Positions 44,895 to 57,444 of a stretch of DNA of 64,000 nucleotides are shown one piece after another; within the stretch, counting starts at the first letter, position 1; each line of letters begins with the position of its first letter. Made by a program: the position numbers and the translations under genes. The notes beneath the pieces were generated by a model. It ran no database searches and was not told the origin of the DNA. It worked only from the letters and a program-made list of their open reading frames with translations. The DNA comes from Zopfochytrium polystomum (Eukaryota; Chytridiomycota; Chytridiomycetes; Chytridiales; Chytridiaceae): assembly GCA_025765615.1 (NCBI GenBank), contig JAIVFJ010000115.1, positions 124,001-188,000 of the forward strand. Reading direction: 5' to 3'.

Positions 44895-45301
44895 CGAGAA
44901 TGGTTAGCCCGCTCGGAGGTGCACCTTGGGAAAACACGGAAACACTTGCTGCAGTTGCGTGCGTTGGGTGGGCACAGAGCCATTGTCCATCAGCAGGTGC
45001 AAGGCGGGCCGGAGGGAGAGGAGCGAACGCCGTGGATTGCGTGCGGTCCGGGGCAGGGGTTGGATTTGCTTGCTGGGGTTGTGCGTTCGTGTTGGTGGTT
45101 GCTTTTTGCAGTCTTCGGAGTTTGATTTCTTCTTTCTTTTTTTTTTTTTTTTTTTTTTCATAACACCCAAAAATGCCTGCGGGGGTGCCACCCGCTCCAT
45201 CACCATCAGCGCATTTTATCGAAACACAAAGAAAACAGCTTAAGAGTAAAACGACCCCCCCACTCCTGCCATGCGCTCACAAACAAAGCACAATCGCTTC
45301 T
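44895..45301. other. intergenic with T21 tract
   Basis: Poly-T at about 45138-45158. No gene. Confidence 0.55.
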
Positions 45302-46792
45302 TCATCCGAAACCTCCCCTTCCTCCAGCTCCTCCGCGGGGACGGCAGCCTTGCTCCGTGCGACCAAAACAACCTTTACGCGCTCCTCGTCCTCCGCGTCC
45401 TCCGCCTTGCCCTTTTCTTTGTGCACAACCCCCCGTCCCCGCCATAGAGGGATTCCAGAGCATCGAGCCCATCGACGTGGGGTCAACAAAATCAACGGGA
45501 CCGCCGGCGCCGTCCATATACCCGTCCTCGTCGTCGTCAGGGCCTACAAAACCCCCGTCGTCGGGCCCGTCGCCCACCGCGTCGTGGTCGTAGAACGGGT
45601 CCATAAAAGGCGGGAACATGGATCCGGGACCGGCGGCGAAGGGAGCAAAGGAAAACGCTGGCATCGGCGGCCGGTACCGCGGATTCCGCGCGCGAGTGAC
45701 GCGCACCGCAGATCCGCGCAGGACGCTGCCGTTCAGCGTTTTCAGCGCTCGCTCCATTGCGGATTCCGTCGCGAAGCGAACAAAACAGAAACTAGCAATA
45801 GATGGGAATGATATTGTTGGTTTTTGGACGACAAGCAAACCAAAAAAAAAAAAAAAAAGGAAAAAATAAGGTTCGAAACTATAACTCACGGCTTATTCCA
45901 GAGCATCTTCACATCCACCACGGTGCCAGCCTCGCCAAAGTGCCTCCGAATCTCGTCGCGCGTCGCGTCCATCGAGAGATCGCCAACATGCACCGTCCGC
46001 GGAGAAAACTCTGGTTCCTCACGGTCCGCGGACCGCGACCGCGTCCGAGACCGCGTCCGAGACCGCGAGAACCCGCCCCGCCTCCTCCCCCCTCTCGGAC
46101 TCCCGCTCCGCCGCCCCCCGCGGTAGTCCCCGTCCCTGCTCCCCGACGACGACAGGCTGCCCCCGCACGTGCTGCACACCGACCCGCGCCGCCGTCGCGC
46201 CCCCGACCGGCCCCCCGCGCCGCCCCGGCCCGTCGACCGGCTCCGCCCGCGCGCCGGCTGCTCGCCGTCGCTCCGCTCGTCGCCATCCGCGTCGGCAAAC
46301 ACGCCGAAGATCTCGCCGCCGCTGCCGCCGGACGAGGCGGGGGCGACAGGCTTCGTTGCCTTTTTCCGCCTCTTCATGCGCCCAAACTCGTCCACGGAGC
46401 CGGTCGAGTCGATCGAAAACGAGCGGCGGCGGCGCGCGGGCGGGAACGCTGGGACCGATGCGCTCGCGGCCGCTTGTGTGGTCGAAGCGGGAACGGTCGC
46501 ATCTGCGGAAGAGGCGGGCTTGCCGCCGTCTGGAGCCTTCTGCTGTTGTTCGACCCGGTGTTCAGCCAATATGAGCCATCGAGTAACATCCAAAGGAGCG
46601 GAGAAAGGACAAAAAGGAGGAAGAGGAGGAACCCACCAAAGGCGCGGCCGCCGTCCCGCCACCATTCGATTGAGTGTGTGGTTTGTTGGATGATGCAAGC
46701 GTCGATGTCACGGGAGGGTCTTGCTTCGGCGATGCTGATGGAATCGATGGCACCGTGTGCGACGACGTCGATGACGGATTGGAATCAGTCAT
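45302..46792 (-). CDS. RRM protein with RS-rich linker
   Basis: Exons 46792-46637, 46542-45890 and 45791-45302; 432 aa. An RNA-binding, SR-like protein, probably nuclear (splicing or mRNA processing). N-terminus Ser/Thr/Pro-rich; SFSIDSTGSVDEFGRMKRRK; an Arg/Ser/Gly-rich stretch with alternating SRTRSRTRSRS; then one RRM: RNP2 in TVHVGDL, DATRDEIRRHFGEAGTVVDV, and, across the last intron, RNP1 in PFCFVRFATESAMERAL. After the RRM the frame is Pro/Asp/Gly-rich and ends in RGG-like sequence. Overlapping that end in another frame is a strikingly protein-like acidic stretch (ELEEGEVSDEEA, stop at 45277), so an extra intron or an alternative C-terminus is possible. Confidence 0.85.
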
Positions 46793-47270
46793 TTTTTTGA
46801 GTTAGGGGAACGCAGTGAAGGAGGTGGGGAGAGGATGGGGATCGGGGGGTCTGTGTCAGGTCTCTTGGAGGCCCAATCTGGCAGCGAAACTCGAAGAATA
46901 TGGCGCCTCCGCTTCGACGGTTTGTAGGTTGTTTTCAAGAACGCACGCACGCCCACCCCCCAACACACGGCGTCTCGCGGATCGAGCTGCTCAACGAAGA
47001 GTGGAGATGGCGGGGAGGGGCGGGTAGGGGATGGGATGGGGGCCAACTGGGGAGGGGGCCGAAGCGATGAACGATTCAATCGTACTGTGTGCGGTTTGGT
47101 GAGGTGGAAGGAGTTTCTTCTTTTGCGTCCCTTGTCAAAACCAACCCTGCGGCCAAAAACTGCTCGCACGTGACACAAACGGCGAGAAAGAAACGAAAAC
47201 AACTGTGCAACGTGCACAAAGCACGAAGGCTTTTTTCTATGAATTACGAGATTTGATTGCAGCGATCTGG
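46793..47270. other. intergenic, promoter of the RRM gene
   Basis: No gene seen. Confidence 0.55.
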
Positions 47271-49491
47271 CTACGATATAACACAACTGTCCTTCTCCTT
47301 CTCGGCCGGTACTGGTGCAGGCCGCGACGAAGAGCCCCTCGGAGGTACTGGACGTCCAGGCCCCAACATCTGCTGTCGTGGCGGTTGTTGTCCACCATGT
47401 TGCTGATAAGCCTGCTGCTGATAAGCCTGTTGTTGATAAAGCTGTTGTGGTTGACCCTGCTGGTATTGCGCAGGCTGCTGTCCGTAACCGTACGGTTGCA
47501 GCTGTTGGGACTGCTGTCTCCGCGCATCCGCTTGAGCCGCTTGCTGTTCCTCTTCCATCTGTAACTGCCGAGCCAAAGCCAGGCTGTCGCAGTTTTTTTG
47601 TTGGTATTTTTGTTTAAGCGGGTAGATGATAAGAGTGAGCCCGTACGAAGTAATAAATGTGGCACAACGGCAAAACAACTCAACTCGTCCTCATATGTCG
47701 GGACCACTGCTGGTTCAGCCCTTCCAGCAGCTTGGGCCTTTGCAGCCTCCCACGCTCTTGCTTGCTCCTCCTGATCGATGCTGTCCAGCTGCACGAGATT
47801 ATCGCTGGAAGGGGTTGGGTCTGGCTGCGAAAATCGGAACAGTCCGTCGACAAACGTCGAGTCTCCTTCGACATTTGACAGCGTTTCCCAAACTACCGAG
47901 CGGCTTGCCGAGGCAAGCCCTTGGTCTGTAACGAGCGTAAGTAGGCCAAAAGTGGGGTGGGCAAAAAGCGTGCAAAAGTGGTTGTTCCGGAAGAGTACAG
48001 AGAGGCTCGACCGCGGAAGAGACTCAACCATGGAATTTATGCCATGGTACGTTAGCTGGGAGGCCGTAGTGTTCAAAAAAGTCTGAGAAACGAGGCCTAC
48101 AGTGCAACGATGAAAGACCGGCATTTAGTCGCAAAATATCTCAAGAATGAGCAGGGCAGCAGACACCTTCGTGCAAGGCATCTCGGGCGCCCTCAGTGGA
48201 TGATGTTGTCGATGGCAAATCGGCCGAAATGGCGCTCTCCACGACCTTGTTGTACGATTTCAGCTTTTGTGCCACAACCCGATGCGTTTCGGAATCCTGC
48301 GGGTCTACTGTCCAGCCGTGGCACAGCGTTATCCCGAACAGGTCGAAGATGAGCAGCGAGGGAGTGACTTCGAAAGCAAATGGCGAGTCAAAGTGGACGT
48401 TGACATCCAGCCCGGTTTGGAGTGAAGGGAAAAGGTCCATGACGTCTTGCATATTTTGCGAAAGGTTGAGGACGGCTTCAGCGTTGGCGCCATGTACGTT
48501 GGATGGCTGGGGGAAAATGAGCAGAGAACAGAAGCGCAAAAAAGGGTAGGCCGTACGGTCACGTTTCGGTTCAGCAGGTAGTCTCCAAGGAGGTCGACAA
48601 GGTGTTGGTAGGTCACAAACGACCGATCCAAGGAGATTGAAATATCACCCCGAAGCAAAAGAACATTGCCTGCATTTACGTTCCATTAAGGTTCATCCAA
48701 GGAAGAGTTCGGCTCAGGCACTCACACAAAGCGAGCAGCGGACACGGCCCATTCTCGTTCTGCGTGATGATGTTGACCTCCATGGGCTGCTTGCCTGGAC
48801 GCGCCCAATCGATTCGTTTCAGTCGGTACTCCTTTGCGGGTTCCGGCATCGACCGAGACGGCGCGATGGACGCAGGCCGCGAAGCAGGTGCAGCTGTCTG
48901 GTCCGGAACGCGCAGGCCGGAAGCTTCGGTTGTTGCAGCGTCGACGGGTTTTGACGGATCTTCCTTCCGGGTATGATCTACAGATGTGGCCGTCAACGCG
49001 ACGCTGGCTATCGCCAGTCGGACAGCATCTGCATGCAGTGCGCCTGGACTGCCAGCTGCTTCTGCGATAGGCTTGGCAGTAGCAGGTGCAGCCGCTATCG
49101 TCGTTTCCGACGGGAGAGCAGGAGATCCCTCCTTTGCAGGATTTGGTGGCGGTGCCGCCGGTGGTGGTGCTGCGCCCTCGACGTGCTGCTCTTGGGATGG
49201 TTCTTTGGCGGGCTCCGCCGAAGGCGGAAGAAGAGGCTCGAACGACGAAGCGTCACGCGCCTCAAGAGAGCCTTGGGTAGATTCGGCAGCAGCAGCCGGG
49301 GCCGGGGCAGCCGGGGCCACCGCGGGCGGGTCGGCCGGCGGGTCGGCCGGCAGCGGGGTCTGGGGCTCCTCTGCATCGACAGCGGGCGCCGGGGCTTCGT
49401 GGTTTGCCTCAGCTGTGGCGGCGTCGACCGGCGCATTAGCAACAACGGGGGTTGTGGGTTCAGTCAGGGGGGAAGCTACTGGTTCAGACAT
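47271..49491 (-). CDS. MINDY-1/2-family deubiquitinase with C-terminal CaaX box
   Basis: Exons 49491-48726, 48669-48557, 48506-48167, 48096-47685 and 47583-47271; 647 aa. MINDY enzymes are cysteine proteases that trim Lys48-linked polyubiquitin. A 200-residue Ala/Pro/Glu-rich N-terminus precedes the catalytic domain: YRLKRIDWA, NIITQNENGPCPLLALCNVL with the catalytic Cys in GPCPL, SFVTYQHLVDLLGDYLL, FGITLCHGW, TASQLTYHGINSMVESL, the catalytic-His segment VLFRNNHFCTLFAH, LVTDQGL and VVWETLSNVEGD. LALARQLQMEEEQQ resembles the ubiquitin-interacting motif of the family, followed by a Gln/Tyr-rich tail. The last four residues, CVIS, form a CaaX prenylation box. Each splice junction restores the family consensus, which supports the model. 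Confidence 0.93.
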
Positions 49492-49785
49492 TTTTTTTTT
49501 CTGCCGAAATAAATATTTTTTTTCGTTTTATTACTGATATTCGACAGGGTTTTGGGAAAAAAAAAGAGAAAAAAAAAAAAAAAAGAAATGGGAAAGGTTG
49601 GATGCATTAGAACAAGGCCCACAAAGGGAAAACGAAAAAGAAAAAAAAAAAAAAAGTAAATGATTGTCAGGGTTCATGGCCGCCTGGCGCCATAGCAGGA
49701 CGATCTAAAATCGCAAAACCGAAAAAAAAAAAAAACCAAAGAGCAAGAACGATAGCGCGTTCACGAAACACAAAACTGGTTCGCC
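49492..49785. promoter_or_regulatory. 294-bp divergent promoter region
   Basis: Lies between the ATGs of the MINDY gene (minus) and the Cys-module gene (plus). Several poly-A/poly-T tracts, no clear TATA. Confidence 0.5.
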
Positions 49786-52700
49786 ATGCTCGCCGGGTTT
49801 CTCGACGTCGGCCGGCTGCGGGCGGTCTCCACTTTTATCGCGCTTCTGATCGCCGCTGCCACGGCTGACGCGAGCCCCGCGCCAACCGCCACAGGATCAA
49901 GCTCGCTGCCTATATCGGGCCGGGTCCTCATAAACAGAGGCGGTGGCTCTCCTCTGACCAAGGGTGCAGCGTCTGGCGCAACGCTCAAGTACTACGGGGG
50001 ACCTTTGATCAGAAATGTGCAGGTGCGTATACGAGCACTATCTTCGCGGGATTTCAGACATCAATTGCTGCTGGTGCTTGGAACGAAAAGCTCTGTTAAC
50101 AGCTCGTTTCCACTCGTTTGTTAAGGTCTTCCCAATGTTCTATGGCGAGGCGCTTTATCAAAAGGAGCTGACTGACTGGTACAAAGTCGTAGTCAACTCT
50201 TCGTACATGGATATACGTAAGAACAAGAAGTCTTGAGGTCGAGAGGTCGAGCGTCTGACAATTGCCAAAAAAAAAAAAAAAAACAAAAAAAAAACCAAAC
50301 ATACAAAAACGAACAAATAACGACCCACCCAGTGGCTGAATATAGCACCCCTAACTACCAACTTGGTCGAGGGAGCTTAATCGGCACCTACAAGTTTACG
50401 ACCAACTTGAAAGACAAGCTGGACGACGTTGCTGATGTTCAGCCACTCCTGAGGTAAAGTGAAAACACAATTTCTGCGCCAGGCTAATTCCCTCCTCCGC
50501 GTCAGGTCACTAGTAAAGACAGGAGTTCTGAACCCCAACGAAAACACGTACTATCCAATTCACCTTCGACCTTCAACAAGCGTAATCCAGGGTGGAGATA
50601 CGTCCTGTGTCACTTTTTGCGGCTACCATGGTACCGTGTTTGATCGAACTGTTTCGCGGCCTCATCCTCATCAACTCCGTTTCAGGGACCATTGACATTA
50701 GCGACATCAGCAAGACAAAGTACTTGTACTACGGCATCATTGCGGACCAAACCGGCGATTGCTTTGGCGGCTGCGGGGCAAGCACGAATCCGCTCTACAA
50801 TGCGGAGTCTGTCGCGGCACACGAGCTCATGGAGGCAATCACCGACCCTGGTGTAGCCTTGGCAGCTACGTACAGCGCGCCGCTCGGCTGGGTTAGCTCG
50901 CTTTGTCTCGCTTTTTGGATCTCCCGTTTCTGATACGCGCCTTCCTCTGCAGTACGACAAAACAAATGGAGAAATCGGCGATATTTGCAACGCGATGCAA
51001 TCCTCAATGGTCGTCAACAACGTGAAATATGTTATTCAAAAAGAGTGGAGCAACCAACAATCTGCTTGCATTGCACTCCCCGGAGCTGTAAGTATTAAGC
51101 AAACAGTTGAAGCTTTATTTGCGCTGTATAACATACTAAACTGCTTCTCGAAAAGCCCTACTCATCAAAAGGTCCAAGCCCAACGCCCACTGCCAGTTGC
51201 CACGACGTGTGCATCCCCGGTGACCCACTTTCCCCTTCTTGCGGTTCCGTCGCCGCGTGTGTCATCAAAGCCGACAGCTTTTGTGGTGTAGTATCATGGG
51301 ACGCAGCATGCATTAAGCTGGCCGTCAGCAACTGCGGTGCTTCATGCTCAAAGGTTACTTCGCCTACGTTTACCATATGCAGCCAAAGAAGTCCTTCCGC
51401 TAAAATGTGCGAATTTCCTCATTTAGACATACACTTCGTACGGAATAGGATCGACGTCTACGTCTTATGCCCCAGTTCCAACTACAACGACCACCTACGG
51501 AAATCCTCCCCCCGACTGCCATGACCCCTGCATTCCAGGTGGACCAATGGGAGCACAGTGTGGTGATGTTGCCAAGTGTGTTGGTCAAATGGACTCCTAC
51601 TGCCAGTCGACCAACTGGGACAGCATTTGCGTCAGCGAGGCTGGCCAATGTGGAGCTTCCTGCAGTGGAGGTGGTGTGAGTATAATTTTCGCTTCAAAAA
51701 TTCTCGCGCACCTACTTTGCCGCAATCTTCAACAAAGTACTGATGCCCCACCTGAAACGAAAACAAAGTACTCCACGGATTATCCTACACCCACATACTC
51801 TTACCCGTCCTACTCTTACCCGTCGTACTCTTACCCGACCTACTACTCAAGCAGTGCCCTTCCATCCTACACTCCTGTCGTTTGCCACGATGTTTGCTCC
51901 ATCGGAGACCCTCTAGACCAGAACTGTGGCTCGATTGCGTCTTGCGTCATTGCTTCAGACAGCTATTGCAAAGTCGCCAAGTGGGATAGCATCTGTGTTG
52001 CAGAGGCACAAGTTTGCGGCGCAAGCTGCTACACTGTGAGTCACGCGTCTTAAAGTCTGCAAAATGCCGGCCAAGTGAAACTGAAATGGATTCTCTTTTG
52101 AAAAATCTGCAAGACGCCGACACCAACGCCGACCCCAACACCTGGCTACACCCCAAGTCCAACTTACAGCAGCGCGACCTACACGGATGACAATGGCTGC
52201 CACGATGTCTGCTTACTCGGCGGACCAATGACTGCTGATTGCAGCGATGTAGCTTCGTGCGTTGTTGGCCAAGCGTCGTCTTGTGGAACCGACCAGTGGG
52301 ATGCCACGTGTGTTAGTTTGGCAGACCAGTGTGGTGGTGGCTGCTCGTCGGTAAGCACCTTCAATCTAAATGGCTGCGATTAAAAGAGAGCTTTCAATTC
52401 CACCAGAGCACCTCGGCTACTACTGCTACCACGGCGACCTCTTCTTGCCACGACGTTTGCTCCGTCGGATTGGGCATGGATGAGACTTGCGGTGATGTTG
52501 CAACCTGCGTGGTCGGACTCAACTCCACCTGCTACACAACTTGGGATTCCACTTGTGTCGGCACAGCCGTCTCGTCGTGCAACGCCAACTGCACGACCCC
52601 AAGCACCCCGCTGCCCGACATGATCTGCCACGACCCGTGCCTTGTCGGCGGCGCCTTGCCCGCTCGGTGCGGAACCGAAGTTGCTTGCGTCTTGCAGACC

Positions 52701-53334
52701 AACCCGGAGTGTGAAACGGACAGCTGGTCATCCAACTGTGTCAGCGTCCTGCAGAGCTCCTGCAGCGTTGACTGCACGGTAAGAAAAATTGCTGTGACCC
52801 GAGCGAAGTTGAGTCGCGTTAACCAAATATATAATTATTTGGTTGTCAAAGGCGTCGACTTGGACCCAGCCATGTGTGCCCAAAACCGCTGTCATTTTCT
52901 CAAGCGTCTCCACAACGACGGCCACAAGCACCTCCGTGACCACCGCAATCACAACTGTCCCCACAACGACCACCACGACCTCCCTCAAGGTGTCAACTTT
53001 GACGAAAACCGCAACGACGTCGACCACCAAAACCACCACTTCCCAAACCACGACGACCCAGCTCACCACCGTCACGACAAAAGCCACAAAGACTACGACC
53101 ACCACGTCTGTGAGCACCGTGCTCTCGACCGCTCCCAAGTGGACCACAACGATCCCCACCACGACCACGGTTGTCTCGGTCTCGGTTTCGCCCACAACCA
53201 CCACCAAGGTCGTGACGGCGACGACCACGGCAAAGACCGCGATCGTCAAGTCTACCATTCTTGTGGTTTCGACTACCGTGGTGAAGACAACGGTGACGCC
53301 GCCTGCTATCAAGACTGTCACTGTTTCAAAGTAG
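49786..53334 (+). CDS. secreted protein: HELxE domain plus six 8-Cys modules and Thr-rich tail
   Basis: Twelve exons: 49786-50022, 50126-50216, 50333-50453, 50506-50630, 50686-50891, 50953-51087, 51156-51353, 51427-51675, 51769-52035, 52114-52350, 52407-52778, 52852-53334; 906 aa. Signal peptide (TFIALLIAAATADA). Residues to about 305 form one domain with KYYGGPLIRNV, FYGEALYQKELTDWY, SCVTFCGYH, DCFGGCGA, AAHELMEAITDPG and GEIGDICNAM; it resembles EXORDIUM/Phi-1-like proteins of plants, protists and bacteria, and HELxE is not a classical HExxH zinc site. Then six modules of pattern CHDxC-x(n)-C-C-C-C-C-C (for example CHDVCSIGDPLDQNC and WDSICVAEAQVCGASC), joined by Ser/Thr/Tyr/Pro linkers, the last two in one exon. 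The tail is mucin-like Thr-rich, ending VTVSK. No GPI signal. Role unknown; cell-surface or extracellular. Confidence 0.88.
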
Positions 53335-53708
53335 AGACAGCAGACCTGCGATGAGAGCGTTCTGCTTCGTTCAGTTCTTCGCGCATTGAGCTCCCTTTTT
53401 TTCCGTGTTTCAAAAAAGAGTTTGTCCCATACCAACGTTCTTCTCAAATTCTTCCAGAACTTTGCCTTTGTCACCTTTGAATTCATCGTTGGCTGATAGA
53501 AGTTGACCACCGACATTTTGGACCTCTGAAAGGTGTGCGAGCCCGCACCCCTTCAATGAACTACGACATAGAAACCTTCAGTCCGTGTCTCTCTTTTCTT
53601 AAAAGAAGTGGTCGGGTCAGCGCGGACGCCCCAAGCCTGTTCCTGGTGAAATCGAAGGCAAAAACGAAATTGTCAGCCTACATTTTTCACAACAGTTAGC
53701 AAACATGA

Positions 53709-53752
<44 letters not shown>

Positions 53753-53829
53753 TTTGCCAGTCAACAGCGAGAAACCACCAAAACGCGTCCAACCCCCCTC
53801 CCTCGCGCAACCCTTTCAACACACAAACC
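53335..53829. other. intergenic with A39 tract
   Basis: A39 homopolymer at 53710-53748, about 80 bp before the next start codon. No gene. Confidence 0.6.
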
Positions 53830-56248
53830 ATGCTCGGTGGCCTCTTCACGCCCGACCGGGTCCCGGCTCTCGCAGCCGCCCTAGCGCTCTTCGCGGCCGT
53901 CGCTTCGCCCACCGCCGCCCAGCTGACCTGCCACGACGTCTGCGTCGCCGGCGATCCCCTGGATCCCACTTGCAGCGACATTGCGGCTTGCGTCATCGCC
54001 GGGGACAGCTACTGTGGATCAACGGCCTGGGACTCTGCGTGCGTCAGCGAGGCGTCCTCGCTGTGCGGTGCCAATTGCGATAATCAGGTTTCCTAATGTC
54101 GCCATAACTTCCCCTCCCTCCGTTTGGTCCTCGTCCTGCGACAGATAACTAACTTTCTTTGAATCGACTTTCGGTCTTCAACTCCCCACCCACCCTCGAA
54201 AAAAAAATTAAAATTGCGCCCGTTCGTCCACGTAGGTGCCCACGACTGATGGCTATTCAAGCTCATATGGAGGCTACCCGACTCCTACCTACAGCAACCC
54301 GGTGCCCAACTGCCACGACCCGTGCGTTCCAGGTGGACCAATGGGAGCACAGTGTGGCGATGTTGCTAAGTGCGTCGGCCAAATGGACTCTTATTGCCAG
54401 TCCGCCAACTGGGACAGCATTTGCGTGAGCGAAGCCAACCAGTGTGGGGCTTCGTGCAGCGGGGTAAGCTCAATATCTTATTCAGATGCACAATGCTACA
54501 TTGTGTTTTTTTTTTTTTTTGGTTCCACCTCTCAAGATCTCGTTGTTGGAATTGTCGGCGCTACTAACGTTCACCACTTCCTCTTATAACTACAGCAAAA
54601 CTACCCAACTTATGGTACTGACGGCAACACACCCACCTACACGCCCTACACCTACTCTTCGTACTCGTACCCGGTTTACTCGGGCGTCCCCTCCCCTACC
54701 CCCTCGGTTGCCATCAGCTGTCACGATGAATGCACCATCGGCGACCCGATGGACTCCACTTGCAGCGATATCGCCGGCTGTGTCTCTCTGTCCGACGCAT
54801 ACTGCCAAACAACAAAGTGGGACAGCATCTGTGTCGCTGAGGCAAAGAAATGTGGTGCCGTCTGCTCGATTGTAAGGGAGTGTTTCCTATATTGCAGCCT
54901 ACATCTCCGGTGTGTCGCGCAACATGTAACCCGATCTGGACTTTCTCACTAGACTTCGACTCCGACGACAACAACGGTGCCTCCGACGTACTCGCCGTAC
55001 TCGCCCGTTTACAGCAGCGCCACCTCCACCGACTCTGGCGGCTGCCACGACGTCTGCTTGCTCGGCGGGCCTTTGACGGCTGACTGCGGCGACGTTGCTT
55101 CGTGTGTCATCGGCCAGACTGCGTCATGTGGAACCGACGCTTGGGATGCAAACTGCATCACCCTCGCGAACCAGTGCGGCGCGAGCTGCAGCGTGGTAAG
55201 TCGGGATTTAATCCATGACTTATTTCTGCACCCTCACACTTACTAAACTCTACCTGATCCCCTTCGCACTCGTCCAGCCCACTTCTACCGACACTCCGAC
55301 AAGCACGCTCATCACCAACACCTGCCACGACGTCTGCACGATCGGCGCTGGCATGGACGAGACCTGCGGCACCGACGCCGCCTGTGTCGTCGCCGCAAAC
55401 AGCGCCTGCTACACGTCGTGGGACACGACCTGCGTCGCCACCGCCGTCTCCTCTTGCTCCGTCACCTGCCCGACTCCTTCCAACACCCCGCCCAACAAGA
55501 TCTGCCACGACCCCTGCACGGTCGGCGACGGCCTGCCCGCGCGCTGCGGGACGGAGATCGCGTGCGTGCTGACGACGAACCCGGAGTGCGAGACTGGCGG
55601 GTGGACTTCGGCCTGCATCGGTGTGCTGCAAAACTCTTGCGGATTCAACTGCACGGTGCGTGTGAAGATCTATTTTTTTTTTTTTTTTTTTTCCGCACAC
55701 ATGTGCTCTTTGAACTTGAATCCTAATCACCGCATTTCCCACCTTAGGCCTCAACCTGGACCGCGCCGTGCGTCCCTCGTACCGCCTTCTTCCTCACCTC
55801 CGCAACCGTCTCCACCACGGCCACGACCGTCCCGACGACGACAACCTCGACCACCCCGACGACCGTCATCCTCACGGCGACCAAGCCGACCAAAACCACG
55901 ACGACCTCGACCTCGACGACGCAGTCGACCAAGACGGTTGTCTCCGTCACCACAAAACCCTCCACGACCGTCGCGACCTCCACCGTCCTCGCCACCTCCG
56001 TCGTCGTCAGCAAGTCGCTGAGCTCTGTCCCCAAATTCACCGCGATCTCCACCGCCTCGACGACTACTACTACCGTCAGCGCCACGACGACCACCACGCT
56101 GCTGACGTCGACGTCCTATGCCGGCGCGGTTAAGACTACCACGGTCAAGACTACCGTGTCGACCGTGTCCACGTCGTTGCAGGTCGTGACCGCAAAGCCA
56201 CCCCCAGTGGTCACCGTCACGGTGTCGAAGAAAGCCGGGAAAAACTGA
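53830..56248 (+). CDS. secreted protein of six 8-Cys modules and Thr-rich tail
   Basis: Exons 53830-54087, 54236-54463, 54596-54871, 54953-55195, 55278-55655 and 55748-56248; 627 aa, every intron in phase 0. Paralogue of the gene upstream, but the signal peptide (ALAAALALFAAVASPTAAQ) leads directly into the first module (TCHDVCVAGDPLDPTC), so the HELxE domain is absent. Modules 2-6 correspond one to one with the neighbour, for example NCHDPCVPGGPMGAQCGDVA, GCHDVCLLGGPLTADCGD and the double module ending NKICHDPCTVGDGLPARC. The Thr-rich tail starts ASTWTAPCVPRTA and ends VTVSKKAGKN. Likely O-glycosylated, extracellular. Function unknown. Confidence 0.88.
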
Positions 56249-57370
56249 GAGGTTCTCACCAGAACAAAAAAAAGCCAAATTGTACGGATTTTGAAGGGAA
56301 GTCTGGTGTAGCTTGGTTAGAGGAGAAGACAGAGGGTTTTCAAGTATTCCCTTTGCCCATTTTTCGTTGTTGAGTTGCTATTGTTGTCCCCCAAACGGTC
56401 TTGTGTTCCATAGCATGTCGCTCCTCCAAAAAAAACGCCGGTCGACCGCGCGAAAGCGCGGACGGCGGTTTCTCTGCGAGTGGTTGAGCTTTTATTTTCC
56501 CCCTTTCTTGTCGCTTCTTTCGTTCCTTGCACCCGTTAGACGCCTTTGCTTGTGTTGTTCACCTCCACGCATCCTTTACAACTTTCTTCCTCATGTCTCC
56601 TCACACTCTCTTTGACACTTTGCGTTAGCGTCGTGCCGAAGTTGAGAGATGAAGCAACCATGAAAGCATATGCCTCAGGACGAACACAGAGGGCAGTAAT
56701 ATAGATACCTGCTCCCCATGCAATTGTCGACACCTTCAAACCCCTCTAATGCACCGTCACGCTAATGCTTTTTTTTTTTTTTTTTTTTTGTGGATGGTGC
56801 TGACGTTGTGGGTTGTCGGTTGTGGTATGAGGACGCCCCACACTCTCACCTCTCGGTCGCTCAGCGACTCATAACGGCCGTTAAGTCGCTTTCCCAACTA
56901 CCACGTGGCCCCTTTCAATACCAGTGACCTTTGGATATCGTCCCGAGACTTCCCTTTCCAGGTGCTCTCGTCGATGAGTGGGCAATGCCATTTGAAATCC
57001 CGCATCGTCGGTGGATGGAAAAAGGGTGCGCCCCAACGACGAAGTGAACGCCGATCTTCACCGTTATCCCCCGAAGGACTGTCGCGACGATGTTTACTTG
57101 GCAGATGCGAGCGAAGTTGAAACGAAAACGAGGAATTCAAATCTCGCCGGGAGAACAAAGCCAAGCTCAATCACTATTTTTGTGGCATCATTCTTGCAAC
57201 GTGCTTATGAAGATTCCCGAAAGGAATTCAAACCGCTACAGCCTTGTCCGTCCCTGCTTCAAATTTAAAGTCCGATCTATCGCAGCCTTTCCGCCAGCAG
57301 CAACAGTCACACAAGTTCGCTGTCATCAAAACGAAAGAACTTAAATAATATTTGCAACCATTTTGGCACA
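56249..57370. other. intergenic, T21 tract, no gene seen
   Basis: Poly-T at about 56768-56789; short frames only. Confidence 0.55.
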
Positions 57371-57444
57371 GGTCGCATGGTGTAGTTGGTTATCACGTCT
57401 GTCTAACACACAGACGGTCTCCAGTTCGAGTCTGGATGCGACCA
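57371..57444 (+). tRNA. trnV-AAC: tRNA-Val (AAC)
   Basis: 74 nt. Acceptor GGTCGCA/TGCGACC, anticodon stem TCTGT/ACAGA with loop CTAACAC giving AAC, T-arm TCCAG-TTCGAGT-CTGGA. All stems perfect. Confidence 0.96.
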
